Shown here piece after piece: positions 1-9,960 of a DNA stretch of 64,000 bases. Under the pieces are notes generated by a model, which did not search any database, was not told the DNA's origin, and saw nothing but the letters and a program-made list of their open reading frames with translations. Position 1 is the first letter of the stretch. Every line of letters starts with the position of its first letter. The translations under genes and the position numbers were made by a program. The stretch is from Symsagittifera roscoffensis (lineage: Eukaryota > Xenacoelomorpha > Acoela > Convolutidae). The stretch spans positions 62,001 to 126,000 of the forward strand of contig NW_026971433.1 of NCBI RefSeq assembly GCF_963678635.1, in the 5' to 3' direction.

Positions 1-290
1 TACAAATTTATCGAAACAAGGTCTCCGCAAGCTTGAAAACAAGGGAGTTTTTAGTGTTGATTAAAGGTTTTCGGATCGAGTTCCATGGAAACTTTCATGA
101 CAATTTGAACTCGATTTTTGCTGTCTTTATCTTTAATCAAAACCTTTGAATAAGAAAACAAATGACGGTTCAGGTATTGTGATGAAAACACTGTATAATT
201 TCTGACTAAACTTCTCACAATTGTGTAGACTTTTCAGATTCAGTAAAAACTAATATTCTTAGTAATTTCTAGGTTTCTTTAAAAAAATTC
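1..290. repeat. Hairpin block A, copy 1, right part of a composite unit
   Basis: This stretch matches 8741-9040, 22160-22440, 23070-23300, 25480-25700 and 27800-28030. It contains a nested hairpin: AAAGGTTTT at 63-71 pairs with AAAACCTTT at 139-147, and ATCGAGTT at 75-82 pairs with AACTCGAT at 108-115. A TTCCATGGAA palindrome lies inside. The window edge cuts the unit, so its left part is outside. It always sits just downstream of a minus-strand zinc-finger exon (in that exon's transcription sense), so it may be intron sequence of that gene. Confidence 0.75.
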
Positions 291-291
291 T

Positions 292-535
292 TCATTTAAC
301 CTTTCTTTGAAGAGTGTTTGGAGACTGCTGAACACACAATATAACGTTGTGTTGACAATGCTTCTTCTTGAAATGGTTAATGTGTTCCTCGCTGTTATCA
401 GTATAAAAGTTACAATTATAACACTTCAAAACACCAATGGTTCTTCGATCTTGATGCGTGTAAGCGGGTTTATTCTCTTCCAAATTCAAGACATGTTATT
501 TTTTGTTTTGGCGAAGAAAAAATTCAAGGTTAAAG
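292..535 (-). pseudogene. Zinc-finger exon, decayed copy Z0
   Basis: Reading the minus strand gives the second finger of the repeated zinc-finger exon, with C-x2-C spacing then H-x4-H (ending KKKHC), and a tail resembling LCxQQSPNTLQ. The first finger is broken: the start methionine and several ligands are gone, and the copy has a frame disturbance near 440-490. The better copy is at 28053-28280. In this family the exon ends in a GT splice-donor-like sequence, here AAAG/GTTAAA, which is weaker than in the other copies. By comparison with the + strand polymerase genes at 33-45 kb it is probably the N-terminal exon of a related DNA polymerase gene. Confidence 0.6.
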
Positions 536-539
536 ACGA

Positions 540-775
540 CAAAAATCCCTGAGAATCCCTGAACTTTTAAAGTTTTGATATATTTTTTTAAGTTTTATTT
601 AGTAGCTAACTTTGTAAAGCTTTCTATTCAAAAAAATGTTTATTCAAAAAAAAATGTATTTTATTATTTTTCTACAATTAGTGCTGATATTAGTTCCAAT
701 TTTGATATTAGTTCCACGAATTGACTGTAGAAGAGCTGCGCCAAAACCATAGTTGAAACATTTTTACTTACAGAA
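540..775 (-). pseudogene. Linker plus antisense Ty3/gypsy RNase H scrap
   Basis: After a linker shared with 5130-5270 and 9260-9380, the minus strand reads a piece of retroelement RNase H (GFGAALLQS, then GTNIKIG and STNCRKIIK). Better copies of the same motif at 5265-5453 include FYALCDGFNHGIGAALLQS. From about 776 the + strand continues with retroelement sequence in the opposite orientation, so an inversion junction lies near 775. Nothing here can be translated as a full protein. Confidence 0.6.
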
Positions 776-2722
776 CATAACTTGTCAAAAAAACTAATCC
801 CAACCTTGAACTTCGTCGATTTTGATTACTTTTCATGAAATTTTATAAGTTGGATAGCAATGAAAATTTTGCAGATACAATGAAATACACCAACCGAATA
901 ACCTACGAGAAAAAATTAACAGTGGAAATACAACAGACTATATTTTTTTTTCAAGTAAGAAAAAAACATCACAACAATTAGAAAGTAAACACGCAGTCGA
1001 ATTTGACTCTGTCATCAAACAGATAAAAGTGTTAGAAGGTTTTTTACTCCATCTAGATTGCCAAAACAATCATCATGAAGTCAATTATTTCCTGCGCAAA
1101 GACACATTCAAACCTATACAAAACTCATCATGAATAAAAGAAGCACAGTTAAAAACGCATCAATGCAAACCACAAAGCATTAAAAAAATTCATCCAATAG
1201 AAAAAAGGCCTACTTGATACAATATATTTGGCAGGTCCTCTCGAAACAAGTAAAAAAAAATGATATACAAAAAGCACTATACCATATACCACTATCAATG
1301 AACTAAACTCAATTTTCCTGCAATTTTCCTTCTATCATGCACAATAAAATTCACACCACAATTACTCCACCTTAACAAAATTTTGACCTTGTCATCAGAC
1401 AACTGAAATCTTGGCACAAAGACAAAACGAAACTTGTCAGAGGCGATATCACATTTTTAGGAAAAAAATATACTCCCACACTTACGAAAACTTAAAAATA
1501 CCGCAATAAACGAAAATACGGATAGCTTAGAATATCATTATCTAGATACAAAAGTACCCCGTCTAACACTGAATTTAATTTTAATAGCACTTCATAGACA
1601 ACATTCTTTAAATACAAAAGGTCATACAGGACCAGAAAAAACTTATTCCATCCTCACACAATTTTTTTTTTTCCAAATACACACATTTGGATAAAAGTAC
1701 GTTGTAAGGATTAATTCATTGGTCAAACAAACAAACATTCCCACGCCAAAATCAAATGCAAAAAGAACAAGACTTTTAAGGAAAATGTTTATATTTTAAC
1801 CACAGAATCTCTTTCGATACAAAAGGCCAAATCCTATATCCCCCTCTTCACTATAAAATCTTATATATTGATTATTCTTGATGCATATTCACATTATGTA
1901 CCACTCAGCAGAGTTAAAAATTAGTGAAATAATTATCTTATGACACCTTTATATTTTTAAACCCTGCATCAGAACATCACATTCTCCATGGACAAATGGA
2001 CTAGTTGAATGTATGAATTGCTCACTACAAGAATACATTCGCTGCTTAACAAACGGAAACAATCAAAAATACACAGAATGCTCAATAGATGTTAAATTAT
2101 TCCTATTAGCATAGAAAACTCACATCACAACAACAATTGGACAATCATCCTACGAAATTGTTTTAAACAAAAAGAGCAAAATCCACAATGTTCACAGCCA
2201 ATTCGTCGAAAAAGCTACAAGGGTAGTGTCAACTAATTTAAGATTCAATTTTAACATTTTATTGCCTCACACTATTGATGAAAACTTTTTTCACCGTCCA
2301 AAAAATTTCGGAATTAGACTATGGAACTGACACAGATTGGATAGTGAGCAGAGAAGAAAAACACAAATCAAATGAAGAAAAAAAAGTATTATAAAGACAA
2401 ATTATTCAATCTCAAATAAATGTGCGTTTCAAAGCAGCATCATTTCTTAAGGTAGGATTTTTTGTTTCAATTACGGCTTTTAGAAAAAAAAAATCTCAAA
2501 AAAAAACTTCATCCTATTCGAAAAGGACCAATATTGAATAAGGAAAAAACTACATATAAAAAAATTGAACACAATAAAAAACAAGTAAAACAACCAAGAA
2601 ACAACATTTCACCATACTTTTTAAAAGAGCACGCTCTTCGTGAACTAACACAGTTATACTCGTTTGTAAGACTTAACATGGTTGATGAAACAAAAGTTTA
2701 TAACGTTCCAAAAAGATTTTAA
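776..2722 (+). pseudogene. Ty3/gypsy RNase H to integrase relic
   Basis: This is a decayed pol segment on the + strand. The end of RNase H (around 800-930, homologous to 57590-57730) is followed by the connection region and integrase. Near 1980-2060 the frame reads SPWTNGLVECMN, matching the integrase core segment just before the catalytic glutamate in this superfamily; the glutamate itself reads as C here. At 2462-2722 a clean 86-codon stretch carries the GPY/F-type integrase C-terminus (KLHPIRKGP) and ends ALRELTQLYSF. Many stops and frameshifts interrupt the rest. The enzyme class is clear from motifs; the element's family name is not. Confidence 0.7.
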
Positions 2723-2799
2723 AAGTCAAGAAGAAAATCACAAAACATTAAATATTTTAACTGAAAAAAAAACTCCAAAATGCAAAAGTGAACAACAAA

Positions 2800-3860
2800 A
2801 AATTTTATACAATAATTAATTTTCAAAGTTTTTTAAAATATTCAACAAGAGTTTGAACAATTCGCAGATTTTTTATAAAAGTACCCCATGGTCTATGCTA
2901 CATCAAAACTTGATGTTGAAAAAATATAATCACCACTACACCTTTCACTCAAACCCGAAACAGTTTTCGAAAAAACAGCGAATCTAAAGATCCAATACAA
3001 TTACAAGAATAAAAAAAACAGGGGTTTAGCAATCCTTGAACAACATGAATTTAACTCATCAGTAATCAAAAAACAGCAACTCAAACGAAGTACTTTTATT
3101 AACCCAACAATTATTCTCGCCAAAGGAGAATCGCTTAAAATAATTTTACGTACAATATCTAAACCGCAGAAATGATGAATCAAAGGGTAATTGTCCCATA
3201 AAACCAATAAAAGTAACACTAACAAAATTAAAAGGACACTACTATAACACAGCAGATATGAGTTTTGTCTATAACCGAATGCCACTATGTGAGCAATCAC
3301 GTCGCTTGACACACCTCTTTATAGGAAACCAACGGAACGAACTCAATAGACTGACCTATGGCCTATCCATAGGACCAGCAGCTTTTTCTGCCTAAGTGAG
3401 TAAGATTTTTAGACCACTAATTCTACGTAAAAACGTAATTAATTTTTTAGGCGATGTTTCGATACAATCACAAACAAAACACGAAATGTTTTAAATTCTA
3501 AAGGAACACCATCATATCTTAATAAAAGAAAACATGATGGCAGCGCCAGATAAATCATTTTTTCGTCAATCCTGTAAAGTTCCTTGGATATATTATTGAA
3601 AGAATTTCAATAACACAATTGAAACCCCGGTTAGATGCAATTTTAAAACCCAAGCCACCATCCAAAAGAAAAAAAAACTCCCTCACTTTTCTGAGTTGAC
3701 ATGTTGTTAATAAAATGCAATTATGTCTCCGATAAGTTTAAATCAGTCTTAGGTAACAGAAAAATTTTGATATCAACTTAGAACATCCAAACAAGCCTAT
3801 GAAATCAAAAAATGGAACTAATATCAGCACTTATTGTAGAAAAAATTAAATTAAAAAACG
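2800..3860 (+). pseudogene. Ty3/gypsy reverse transcriptase relic, out of normal order
   Basis: Read in several frames, the + strand gives RT motifs in order: a segment near 2860-2910 resembling the upstream pol region, LILTR-type strand residues around 3060-3180, a palm segment ending GLSIGPAAFSA near 3360-3395, then NFLGDVSIQSQTKHEM near 3440-3490. In the last, the usual x-D-D has become x-G-D, so the active site is lost. The equivalent intact motif CLDDIYIQSQ is at about 57020-57055. The segment runs into RNase H (GTNISTYCRK) at 3820-3850. In Ty3/gypsy elements RT precedes RNase H and integrase; here it follows them, so the locus is permuted or is a junction of two copies. Confidence 0.65.
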
Positions 3861-4335
3861 TTTTTCGAATAAAAAGCTTTCAAAATTTTCAACTAAATAA
3901 AATTTAAAAATTTATATCAATTTTTAAAAAGTCCCTTGCTTCTCAGGGATTTTTGACTTCTTTAAACTTGATTTTTTTCTTCACTTAAAACATAGAACAT
4001 TTTTTTTCAAGAAACTAACCTCAAAATGATTTGTAATCTTACTTTATCTTCCACCTTCAACCTTTTTTACACATCTTGTCTATGCCTTTTTTTTTAAATT
4101 CAATCTGAACATTTTATTTCAAACAGATCTACAAGGTTATCTTTGGAACTTTAAATTGTTAAATTTCAAACTTTTTTTTTCAAAGAATGAGCAACAGGTC
4201 TTCCATTGGATCAGTTACCCCACAATTTTGTCCCCCCCTAGAATTTATAGTATCTAACGACTTCAAACGTTGATTCATTCTCCAATACTTACAAATGAAC
4301 ATGACTAACTGAAATTTTTCCAAAACTAACCATTT
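3815..4335. repeat. Left arm of a 1.5-kb imperfect palindrome
   Basis: The arm is the reverse complement of about 4800-5320. Matched landmarks include the RNase H scrap with TATCAGCACT, the CTTCTCAGGGATTTTTGACTTC segment, TCTTCCACCTTCAAC, and CTTCCATTGGATCAGTTACC. Both arms therefore contain an RNase H scrap, the linker found next to zinc-finger exons, and an LTR-like stretch. Confidence 0.75.
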
Positions 4336-4800
4336 TATTTAGGACAAACCGTGAAGAACGCCGGTTACTCATCTTTCACCTGAGACCCTCATCTTAATTG
4401 ACCCAAGCTAAAACATTTTCACCATCTTTACACGTTTGTTCACGACAATCGATCCCCAGGATTAAGACAATCTCATAAAGATTGAAAGGACTGACAGTGT
4501 AGGAAAAAGAAAACCTAACCTTTGGATTTTGCATCCATCACTCTAACAATTATGTCAAGAGATACTTCAAGAAACAAACAAACATTACTACTCCATAATT
4601 GCTTAAATAAAGAGGAAAGATACGATCTTTCAATAACACTGCATAAATCAAAGATAGGATACAACAAATACCACCAAAAAATGTAACAATTAATTAAATC
4701 AAAATTTAACGTGGTTTCGGAATTTGACTCAATTGCAATACAAACTTATCCTTATTTAATCCACCACTTAAATCTTAAAAAAATGGTTAGATTTTGAAGC
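4336..4800. repeat. LTR/leader-like block between the palindrome arms
   Basis: The block matches 48880-49320 in the same orientation: shared landmarks are ATTTAGGACAAACCG, GACCCTC.TCTTAATTGACCC, ATCGATCC.CAGGATTAAGAC and TTTCGGAAT.TGA.TCAATTGC. At the right-hand locus the block lies directly upstream of gag-like sequence, so it is probably retroelement LTR or 5' leader. I cannot identify LTR ends or a primer-binding site, and no gene is visible. Confidence 0.5.
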
Positions 4801-5320
4801 ATTTCAATTAGTAAGGGTCATTTGTAAGTATTGGGGATTGAATCAACGTTTGAAGTTGTTAGATCCTATAAATGAGAGGAGGAACAAAACTGAGGTGTAA
4901 CTGATCCAATGGAAGACTTGTTGCTCATTTTATGAAATACAAGTTTGAAATTAAACATTTTAAAGTTCCAAAGTTAACCTTGAAGGTCTGTTTGAAATAA
5001 AATGTTCAGATTGAATTAAAATACGGAAGGCCTAGACAGGATGTGTTAAAAAAAGTTGAAGGTGGAAGAAAAAGTAAGAATATAAATCATTTTGACGTTA
5101 GATTCTTGAAAGATAATGTGCTAATTTTTTAGTGAAGAAAAAAGTCAAGTTTAAAGAAGTCAAAAATCTCTGAGAAGCAAGGAATTTTTAATTTTTGATT
5201 GAAATTTTAAAAAAACTTTTTAGTAGCTAACTTTTTAAATATTTTTATATCCGAAAAACGTTTTTTATTTTATTATTTTTCTACAATTAGTGCTTATACT
5301 AAATCCAATTTTGATATTAG
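4800..5320. repeat. Right arm of the 1.5-kb imperfect palindrome
   Basis: Reverse complement of 3815-4335. Its outer part overlaps a tandem duplication: about 5050-5420 is repeated at about 5420-5790, with matched landmarks GAAGGTGGAAG, TTAGTAGCTAACTTTTTA and TGCGCCAATACCAT. The period is near 365-370 bp. Confidence 0.7.
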
Positions 5321-5453
5321 TTCCCAGATTTGATTGCAGAAGAGCTGCGCCAATACCATGATTGAAGCCGTCGCACAAAGCGTAAAATGCCTGATTTGAA
5401 TCTGGAATTGCATTTAAATTGAAGGTGGAAGGCGGAAGAAAATGTAAGAACAT
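5265..5453 (-). pseudogene. Antisense Ty3/gypsy RNase H fragment
   Basis: The minus strand encodes IPDSNQAFYALCDGFNHG followed by IGAALLQSN, the start of the RNase H domain of Ty3/gypsy pol. In this family the first catalytic aspartate lies in the CDAS-type motif; here the motif reads CDG, so the aspartate is kept but its neighbours have changed. The fragment is about 60 codons of a domain usually over 100 residues. The linker that elsewhere borders zinc-finger exons adjoins it at lower coordinates. Confidence 0.7.
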
Positions 5454-5639
5454 GAATCATTTTGAGGTTAGTTTCTTGAAAGATGATGTGCTATGTTTTT
5501 GGAGAAGAAAAAAATCAAGTTTGAAGAAGTCAAAAACCTTGAGAAGCGAGGAGCTTTTTAAACCTTGAAATAAGATTTTAAACTTTATTTAGTAGCTAAC
5601 TTTTTAGAGCTTTTTATTCGAAAAACAATTGTTGATTTA

Positions 5640-5800
5640 TTATTTTTCTACAAACAATGCTGATATTAGTTTCAATTTGGATATTAGTTCCATGATTTGA
5701 TTGTACAAGAGTTGCGCCAATACCATAATTGAAGCCGTCGCACAAAGTGTAAAATGCCTGATTTGAATCAGGAATTGTATTAGTAGTAGATGTTGGAGGT
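5640..5800 (-). pseudogene. Second antisense RNase H fragment
   Basis: This is a diverged duplicate of 5265-5430. It reads IPDSNQAFYTLCDGFN and then a GIGATLVQSN-like stretch in a frame different from the open frame that overlaps it. It arose with the surrounding 365-370 bp tandem duplication. Its left neighbour is the linker and its right neighbour is the terminal-repeat-like block at 5800. Confidence 0.6.
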
Positions 5801-6200
5801 GATCAGGGGGGAGGAGAGAGACCCCCAATTTCTAAGATAGGGAATAGAGCAATCGGTCTCCCAGCTATGTATTAAGATAGGTTATAGAGTTTACAATGTA
5901 TAAAGATAGGGGACACGGATGGTAAGGTTTTATGGTTTGTATGATGGTAAGATAATGGTAAGAAAAACGATTTTTTTTAGTTTTTGTGTGAAAATGTCAA
6001 TTTTTCTTTTTGCAAACATTTTGGCGCGCGTTATCTAATTAGTAAAGGTTACTGGTTAATTATGTGTTGGTTGTGGAATTAGGGTTATTTATACGGTTTT
6101 TTGGTACATGGTAAGTCAATGGTAAGAGTTTTTGTGCAAAAACTTGGAATTTTTTTGAAAAATTTTTTCAAAAAACCTCAAAACAGGATACGATTAGCTG
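5800..6200 (+). repeat. Terminal-repeat-like block T, copy 1
   Basis: The block starts with a GAGACCCCC boundary and AAGATAGGGAATAGAGC, then carries several GGTAAG motifs (5921, 5945, 5957, 6110, 6121), a GGCGCGCG stretch, and the hairpin AGTTTTTGTGCAAAAACT. It recurs at 9560-9960 and 25720-26290 in the same orientation and at 48200-48730 in reverse orientation. The inverted pair at 25.7 and 48.7 kb suggests it is the terminal inverted repeat of a large DNA element. Confidence 0.65.
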
Positions 6201-7060
6201 TTATTTGACCTAATTTGTTAAATAATCTCACTTTCGATCTAAGTGAGACAAGGCTGAAACCTACAGAGATTTCGAAAAAGTCAAAGTTAAGAGAAAAAAA
6301 TGCAAAAATTTCAAGTAATTGGAAAAAAATGCAAAAATTTCAAGTTTTTGGAAAAAAATATGCGAAATTTTATAGTTTTGGTTTTTTGTTGCATCTGATC
6401 TATTTGAAAAACAGTACGCACAGTGTTTGAAATTGAGTTCAAGTTGTATTCTAAACGGTATCATATTGAGATAATGATACAAAAACTTGAATAAAATTTT
6501 CGATTTTTCAAAAATTTTCAAACAAAATATTGAATTACAATGGGTGTTAGCAATTTTTGAGCTAGAAATAGCGTTATATAAGGCTCTCAATATTAACGTG
6601 AAAGCTCATAACAGCTGAATCACTAATTAAATTTCTTTCAGTTCAATATTAATTTTGGGAAAATAGTGAAATTAATCGTTGTTTTTGAGAAAGTATAGTA
6701 AAAAAATAATGAAATCTGTTCAAAATTTTCCATTTTCAAATTTTTGGTGATTAACTGATTTTTTATCCAATTCAGGGTGAATTGAAATATGACTCTCAAA
6801 ATCAAATGAACATTAAGAGCAATATTCTACGAAATTTCTGGATCAAACTCCATGATTTAACTCCTCCTCAGTTATTTTTTCTCAACGATTAACCCAATTT
6901 TGTACAAAACTTACAACTTCTGAGAAATTTTCACGTTATCAATAATTACTTTCAGATAAATGATGGAAAATGAACAGTTATTCGCTAAAATTGATTAAAA
7001 ATGGGATAAGTTTTTCATAAAAATTTCTTCAATATTCGTTAAAATTCAAAAAAATCTTCT
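6200..7060. repeat. AT-rich segment B of composite unit 1
   Basis: Homologous to 9960-10790 and 26290-27130. Shared landmarks are GCTGAAACCTACAGAG, AACGGTATCAT..TGAGATAATGATAC (a palindrome-like stretch), TTTGAGCTAGAAA, and AACTCCATGATTTA. Short open frames such as 6261-6590 are not conserved as reading frames in the other two copies. No gene is visible. Confidence 0.7.
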
Positions 7061-7620
7061 TCATAACTGATGATTATCTGTTGCTTCTGCAACATAATTT
7101 TCATGATTTTCACGAAGAAACGTTCTATGTTTTTATGGCTGTTCTGCTTATGGCATGTTTTCGCTATTGAACACTCTTTGCCAGAAAATTCACTCAAAAC
7201 TGTAGAAATTAGGAGAAAAATAGTATCAATTGAACGAACAATTTGCTGGCAGAGATGAAATTTAACTGATACAGTCTGAATTTTACAATAAAAATGTAAA
7301 TGTCTTCCTCAAGTTTCCCTTGTTTAGTTGCTACAGTAAATTGTTGAAGCAAAAATACAATATTTGGGATCAATAAATGTCACTTTTCTTGAAAAACAGT
7401 TATTTTTTTACGATTTTCCGTAGAAACTTTCTATGTTTTTGTGGTTATTCTTGATTTCTGCTCAATACACTTTTTGTTATTGACCACATTTTGCAAAAAG
7501 ATTATTCACGACTGGAGAGTTTAGGAGGAAAATAGTATCAATTGAACGAACAATTTGCTGGCAGAGGTGTTCTGATACCGTCTGATTGTTTTCGATAAAA
7601 ATTGTAAATGTCTAATTTTT
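7060..7620. repeat. Two diverged 318-bp repeat units
   Basis: Two copies of the satellite unit lie head to tail, marked by CAATTTGCTGGCAGAG near 7240 and 7550, the GTTGCTACAGTAAA segment, and CGTAGAAA.TTTCTATG. They carry the outer, presumed ancestral variant (AACTGATAC or CTGATACCGTCTGA) and not the GAGCGGATACC form of the large array. Confidence 0.75.
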
Positions 7621-8740
7621 CTCAAAAATATCCAAGTGAGAAAGAAATGATGCTAGTTAAAGCATTCAAAGTTATATGTACAAAATGAGAGTATGAAGGT
7701 GAATTTTACGATTTAAGAACAAATTAAGAGCAGCTCTATTAGTTATAATCCGAAAGTCTCCGGAAATATGCAAGGGAACCTATTTCCTAATATCTACAAT
7801 GTAAAATCTTCTAAAAGAGTGCGTCTCAAAAAATTGATTTAGCAAAGCAGCTAATAATTGTATAGTTTTTTGATTTTGATAAGCAAAAACTCTATAAAAA
7901 ATAATGAAATGTAGATCTTGAACGTAAGTTTTCGATTTATGCTTCATGTATCATCTTCCAAAAGATGTCGGATTGGGTTTACTTTACAAAAGTTATCCTC
8001 AAAACATCTACTTTTCTAACTTTCCATATAGAGTAACTACTATATCAAATGATAACAAATTCTTCTAATGAATTACGCTTAAATAAAAAACTTTGAATTT
8101 TTCTCAAGATATATTTTATAAGCTAAGTTTTAGTAAAATTATCTTAAAACTCCTAAAGAATTAAATTGAGTTTCTATCTCAAATCAGAGTTTTCTCCGTT
8201 TCTGCTTCATCTTCTTTCTACCAAATGAATTCAATTTGAAAAAATTTTTACTTGAAAATTGAATTTTAGATGGAAAAGTGTATCGTTTCAACGATTATTA
8301 AACAATCTGAAGCAGAATTAGTTCCATAAATCCTTTGCTAAAGTCTATAAATGAATCTCTCAACCTCATTGCAAATTATTTAAATTTAAAAACCGAATAG
8401 TAATTTTTTAGTTGAGCATGATGTATATCATTATCTTGAAACTTTCATAAATTAGCAAAAACAAAATTTTTTAAATTTTTTCCAGGTCATTTATCAATTT
8501 CTTTTCTGAAATCATCAAAAAAAAACAATAGAAAAGCAAAACACTTAATAAGTCAAACCCCATAATCTGCTTAAAAACCACTCTATTCTATGAAGATTTT
8601 TACAAGCACTACACAAGAAAAACTTCAAAAAGTAACTACAAAAAACCTTTCAATTAGTCGATGTATACAAATATCCAATTTTTACAATTTTTTAAGCGAC
8701 TACTTAACTACTCATTAGCGTATGTTATGCACTCTTACTA
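7620..8740. repeat. Conserved block C, copy 1
   Basis: Homologous to 21025-22160 and 24232-25480. It begins TCTCAAAAATATCCAAG and ends near TAGCGTATGTTATGCAC. A small perfect hairpin, CATCTT-CCAA-AAGATG, is kept in all three copies, as is TCCGAAGCAGAATTAGTTCC or a close variant. No conserved reading frame is visible. Confidence 0.7.
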
Positions 8741-9040
8741 CAAATTTATCGCAACAAAGTCTCTGCAAGCTTGTACCCAAGGGAGTTTATACTGTTGACT
8801 AAAGGTTTTTGGATCGAGTTCCATGGAAAGTTTCATGACAATTTGAACTCGATTTTTGCTGTCTTTATCATCAAATAAAACCTTTGCATAAAAAAACAAA
8901 TGACAGTTCTGGTATTGTGATGAAAATACTGTATAATTTCTGACTAAAACTATCACAATTGTTTAGACTTTTCAGATTCAGTTAAAACTAATTTTCATTG
9001 TAATTTCAATGTTTTTATAAAAAATTCCTAATTTTACGTT
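8741..9040. repeat. Hairpin block A, copy 2
   Basis: Same nested hairpin block as 1-290 (GATCGAGTTCCATGGAA followed by AACTCGAT and AAAACCTTT). It borders zinc-finger exon Z1. Confidence 0.7.
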
Positions 9041-9260
9041 TTCTTGATGTGTGTTTGGAGACTGCTGCGCACATAATTTAACATCGTGTTGACAATGCTT
9101 CTTCTTGAAATTATCAGTGAGTTTCTAGCTTCTATAAGTATAAAAGTTACAATTCACACACTTCAAAACACCACAAGTTCTACGAAGTCTTGATGCGAGT
9201 AAGCGAGTGTACACTCTGCCACATTCCAGACATGCAATTTTTCGTTTTGGTGAAGAAAAA
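9040..9260 (-). pseudogene. Zinc-finger exon, decayed copy Z1
   Basis: The minus strand shows the second finger (LKC then KKKHC) and the LCAQQSPNT-like tail, but a frameshift lies near the ACTTCGTAGAAC stretch at about 9180 and the start region is damaged. The relative at 28053-28280 is intact, so this copy is dead. It is followed at higher coordinates by the same linker and RNase H scrap as in the first unit. Confidence 0.6.
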
Positions 9261-9545
9261 TTTCAAGGTAAAAGAAGTCAAAACTCCTGAGAAGCATGGA
9301 ACTTTTGAAAATTTGATATAAATTTTTAAATTTTATTTAGTAGCTAACTTTTTAAAGCTTTTTATTCGAAAAACGTTTTTTAATTCTTTTTTTTTGAACT
9401 AGTGCTGATATTAGTTCTAATTTCATGATATTAGTTCCTTGATTTGATCGTAGAAGAGCTGCGCCAATACCATAGTTGAAGCCGTCACACAAAGCGTAAA
9501 ATGCCTGATATGAATCTGGAATTGTATTAGTGGTAGATGTTGGAG
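9260..9545 (-). pseudogene. Linker plus antisense RNase H scrap, unit 2
   Basis: The linker (GAGAAGC.TGGAAC, TTAGTAGCTAACTTTTTAAAGC) is followed on the minus strand by FYALCDGFNYGIGAALL and GTNIM. Its upstream side (higher coordinates) ends at TGTTGGAGGTGATCA, directly against block T copy 2, exactly as at 5790-5810. Confidence 0.6.
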
Positions 9546-9559
9546 GTGATCAAGGGGGA

Positions 9560-9960
9560 GGAGGGAGACCCCTATGTTTTAAGATAGGGAATAGAGCATT
9601 CTGTCTCCCAGCTGTGTATTAAGGTAGGGTATAGAGTTTACAATGTATAAAGATAGGTCATACCGATAGAAATGTTTTATGGTTTGTGTGATGGTAAGAT
9701 AATGGTAAGAAAAACGATTTTTTTTGTCTGAAAAAGTCAATTTTTTTTGCAAAATATTTGGTGCGCGTTGTCTAGTTGGTAAAAATTACGTGGTTAATTA
9801 CGTGGGGGTCGTGGAAATGAGGTTATTGTTATAGTTTTACGGTACATGGTAAGTCAATGGTAAGAGTTTTTGTGCAAAAACTTAGAATTTTTTTGAAAAT
9901 TTTTTTCAAAAACTTCAAAACAGGATACGATTAGCTATTATTTGACCTAATTTACTAATG
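9560..9960 (+). repeat. Terminal-repeat-like block T, copy 2
   Basis: Begins GGAGACCCCTATG and contains AAGATAGGGAATAGAGCATT. GGAGAC at 9564 can pair with GTCTCC at 9603-9608, a hairpin also present in the inverted copy at 48679-48723. GGTAAG motifs and the GTTTTTGTGCAAAAAC hairpin are kept. Confidence 0.65.

Noticed and set aside
307-552. + strand 81-codon frame as a membrane protein
   Set aside because: It lies opposite the decayed zinc-finger exon Z0 and its hydrophobicity comes from the complement of that exon's lysine and asparagine codons.
6261-6590. 109-codon minus-strand frame in segment B
   Set aside because: The equivalent positions at 10073-10312 and 26290-26580 have different frame lengths and starts, so no protein is conserved.
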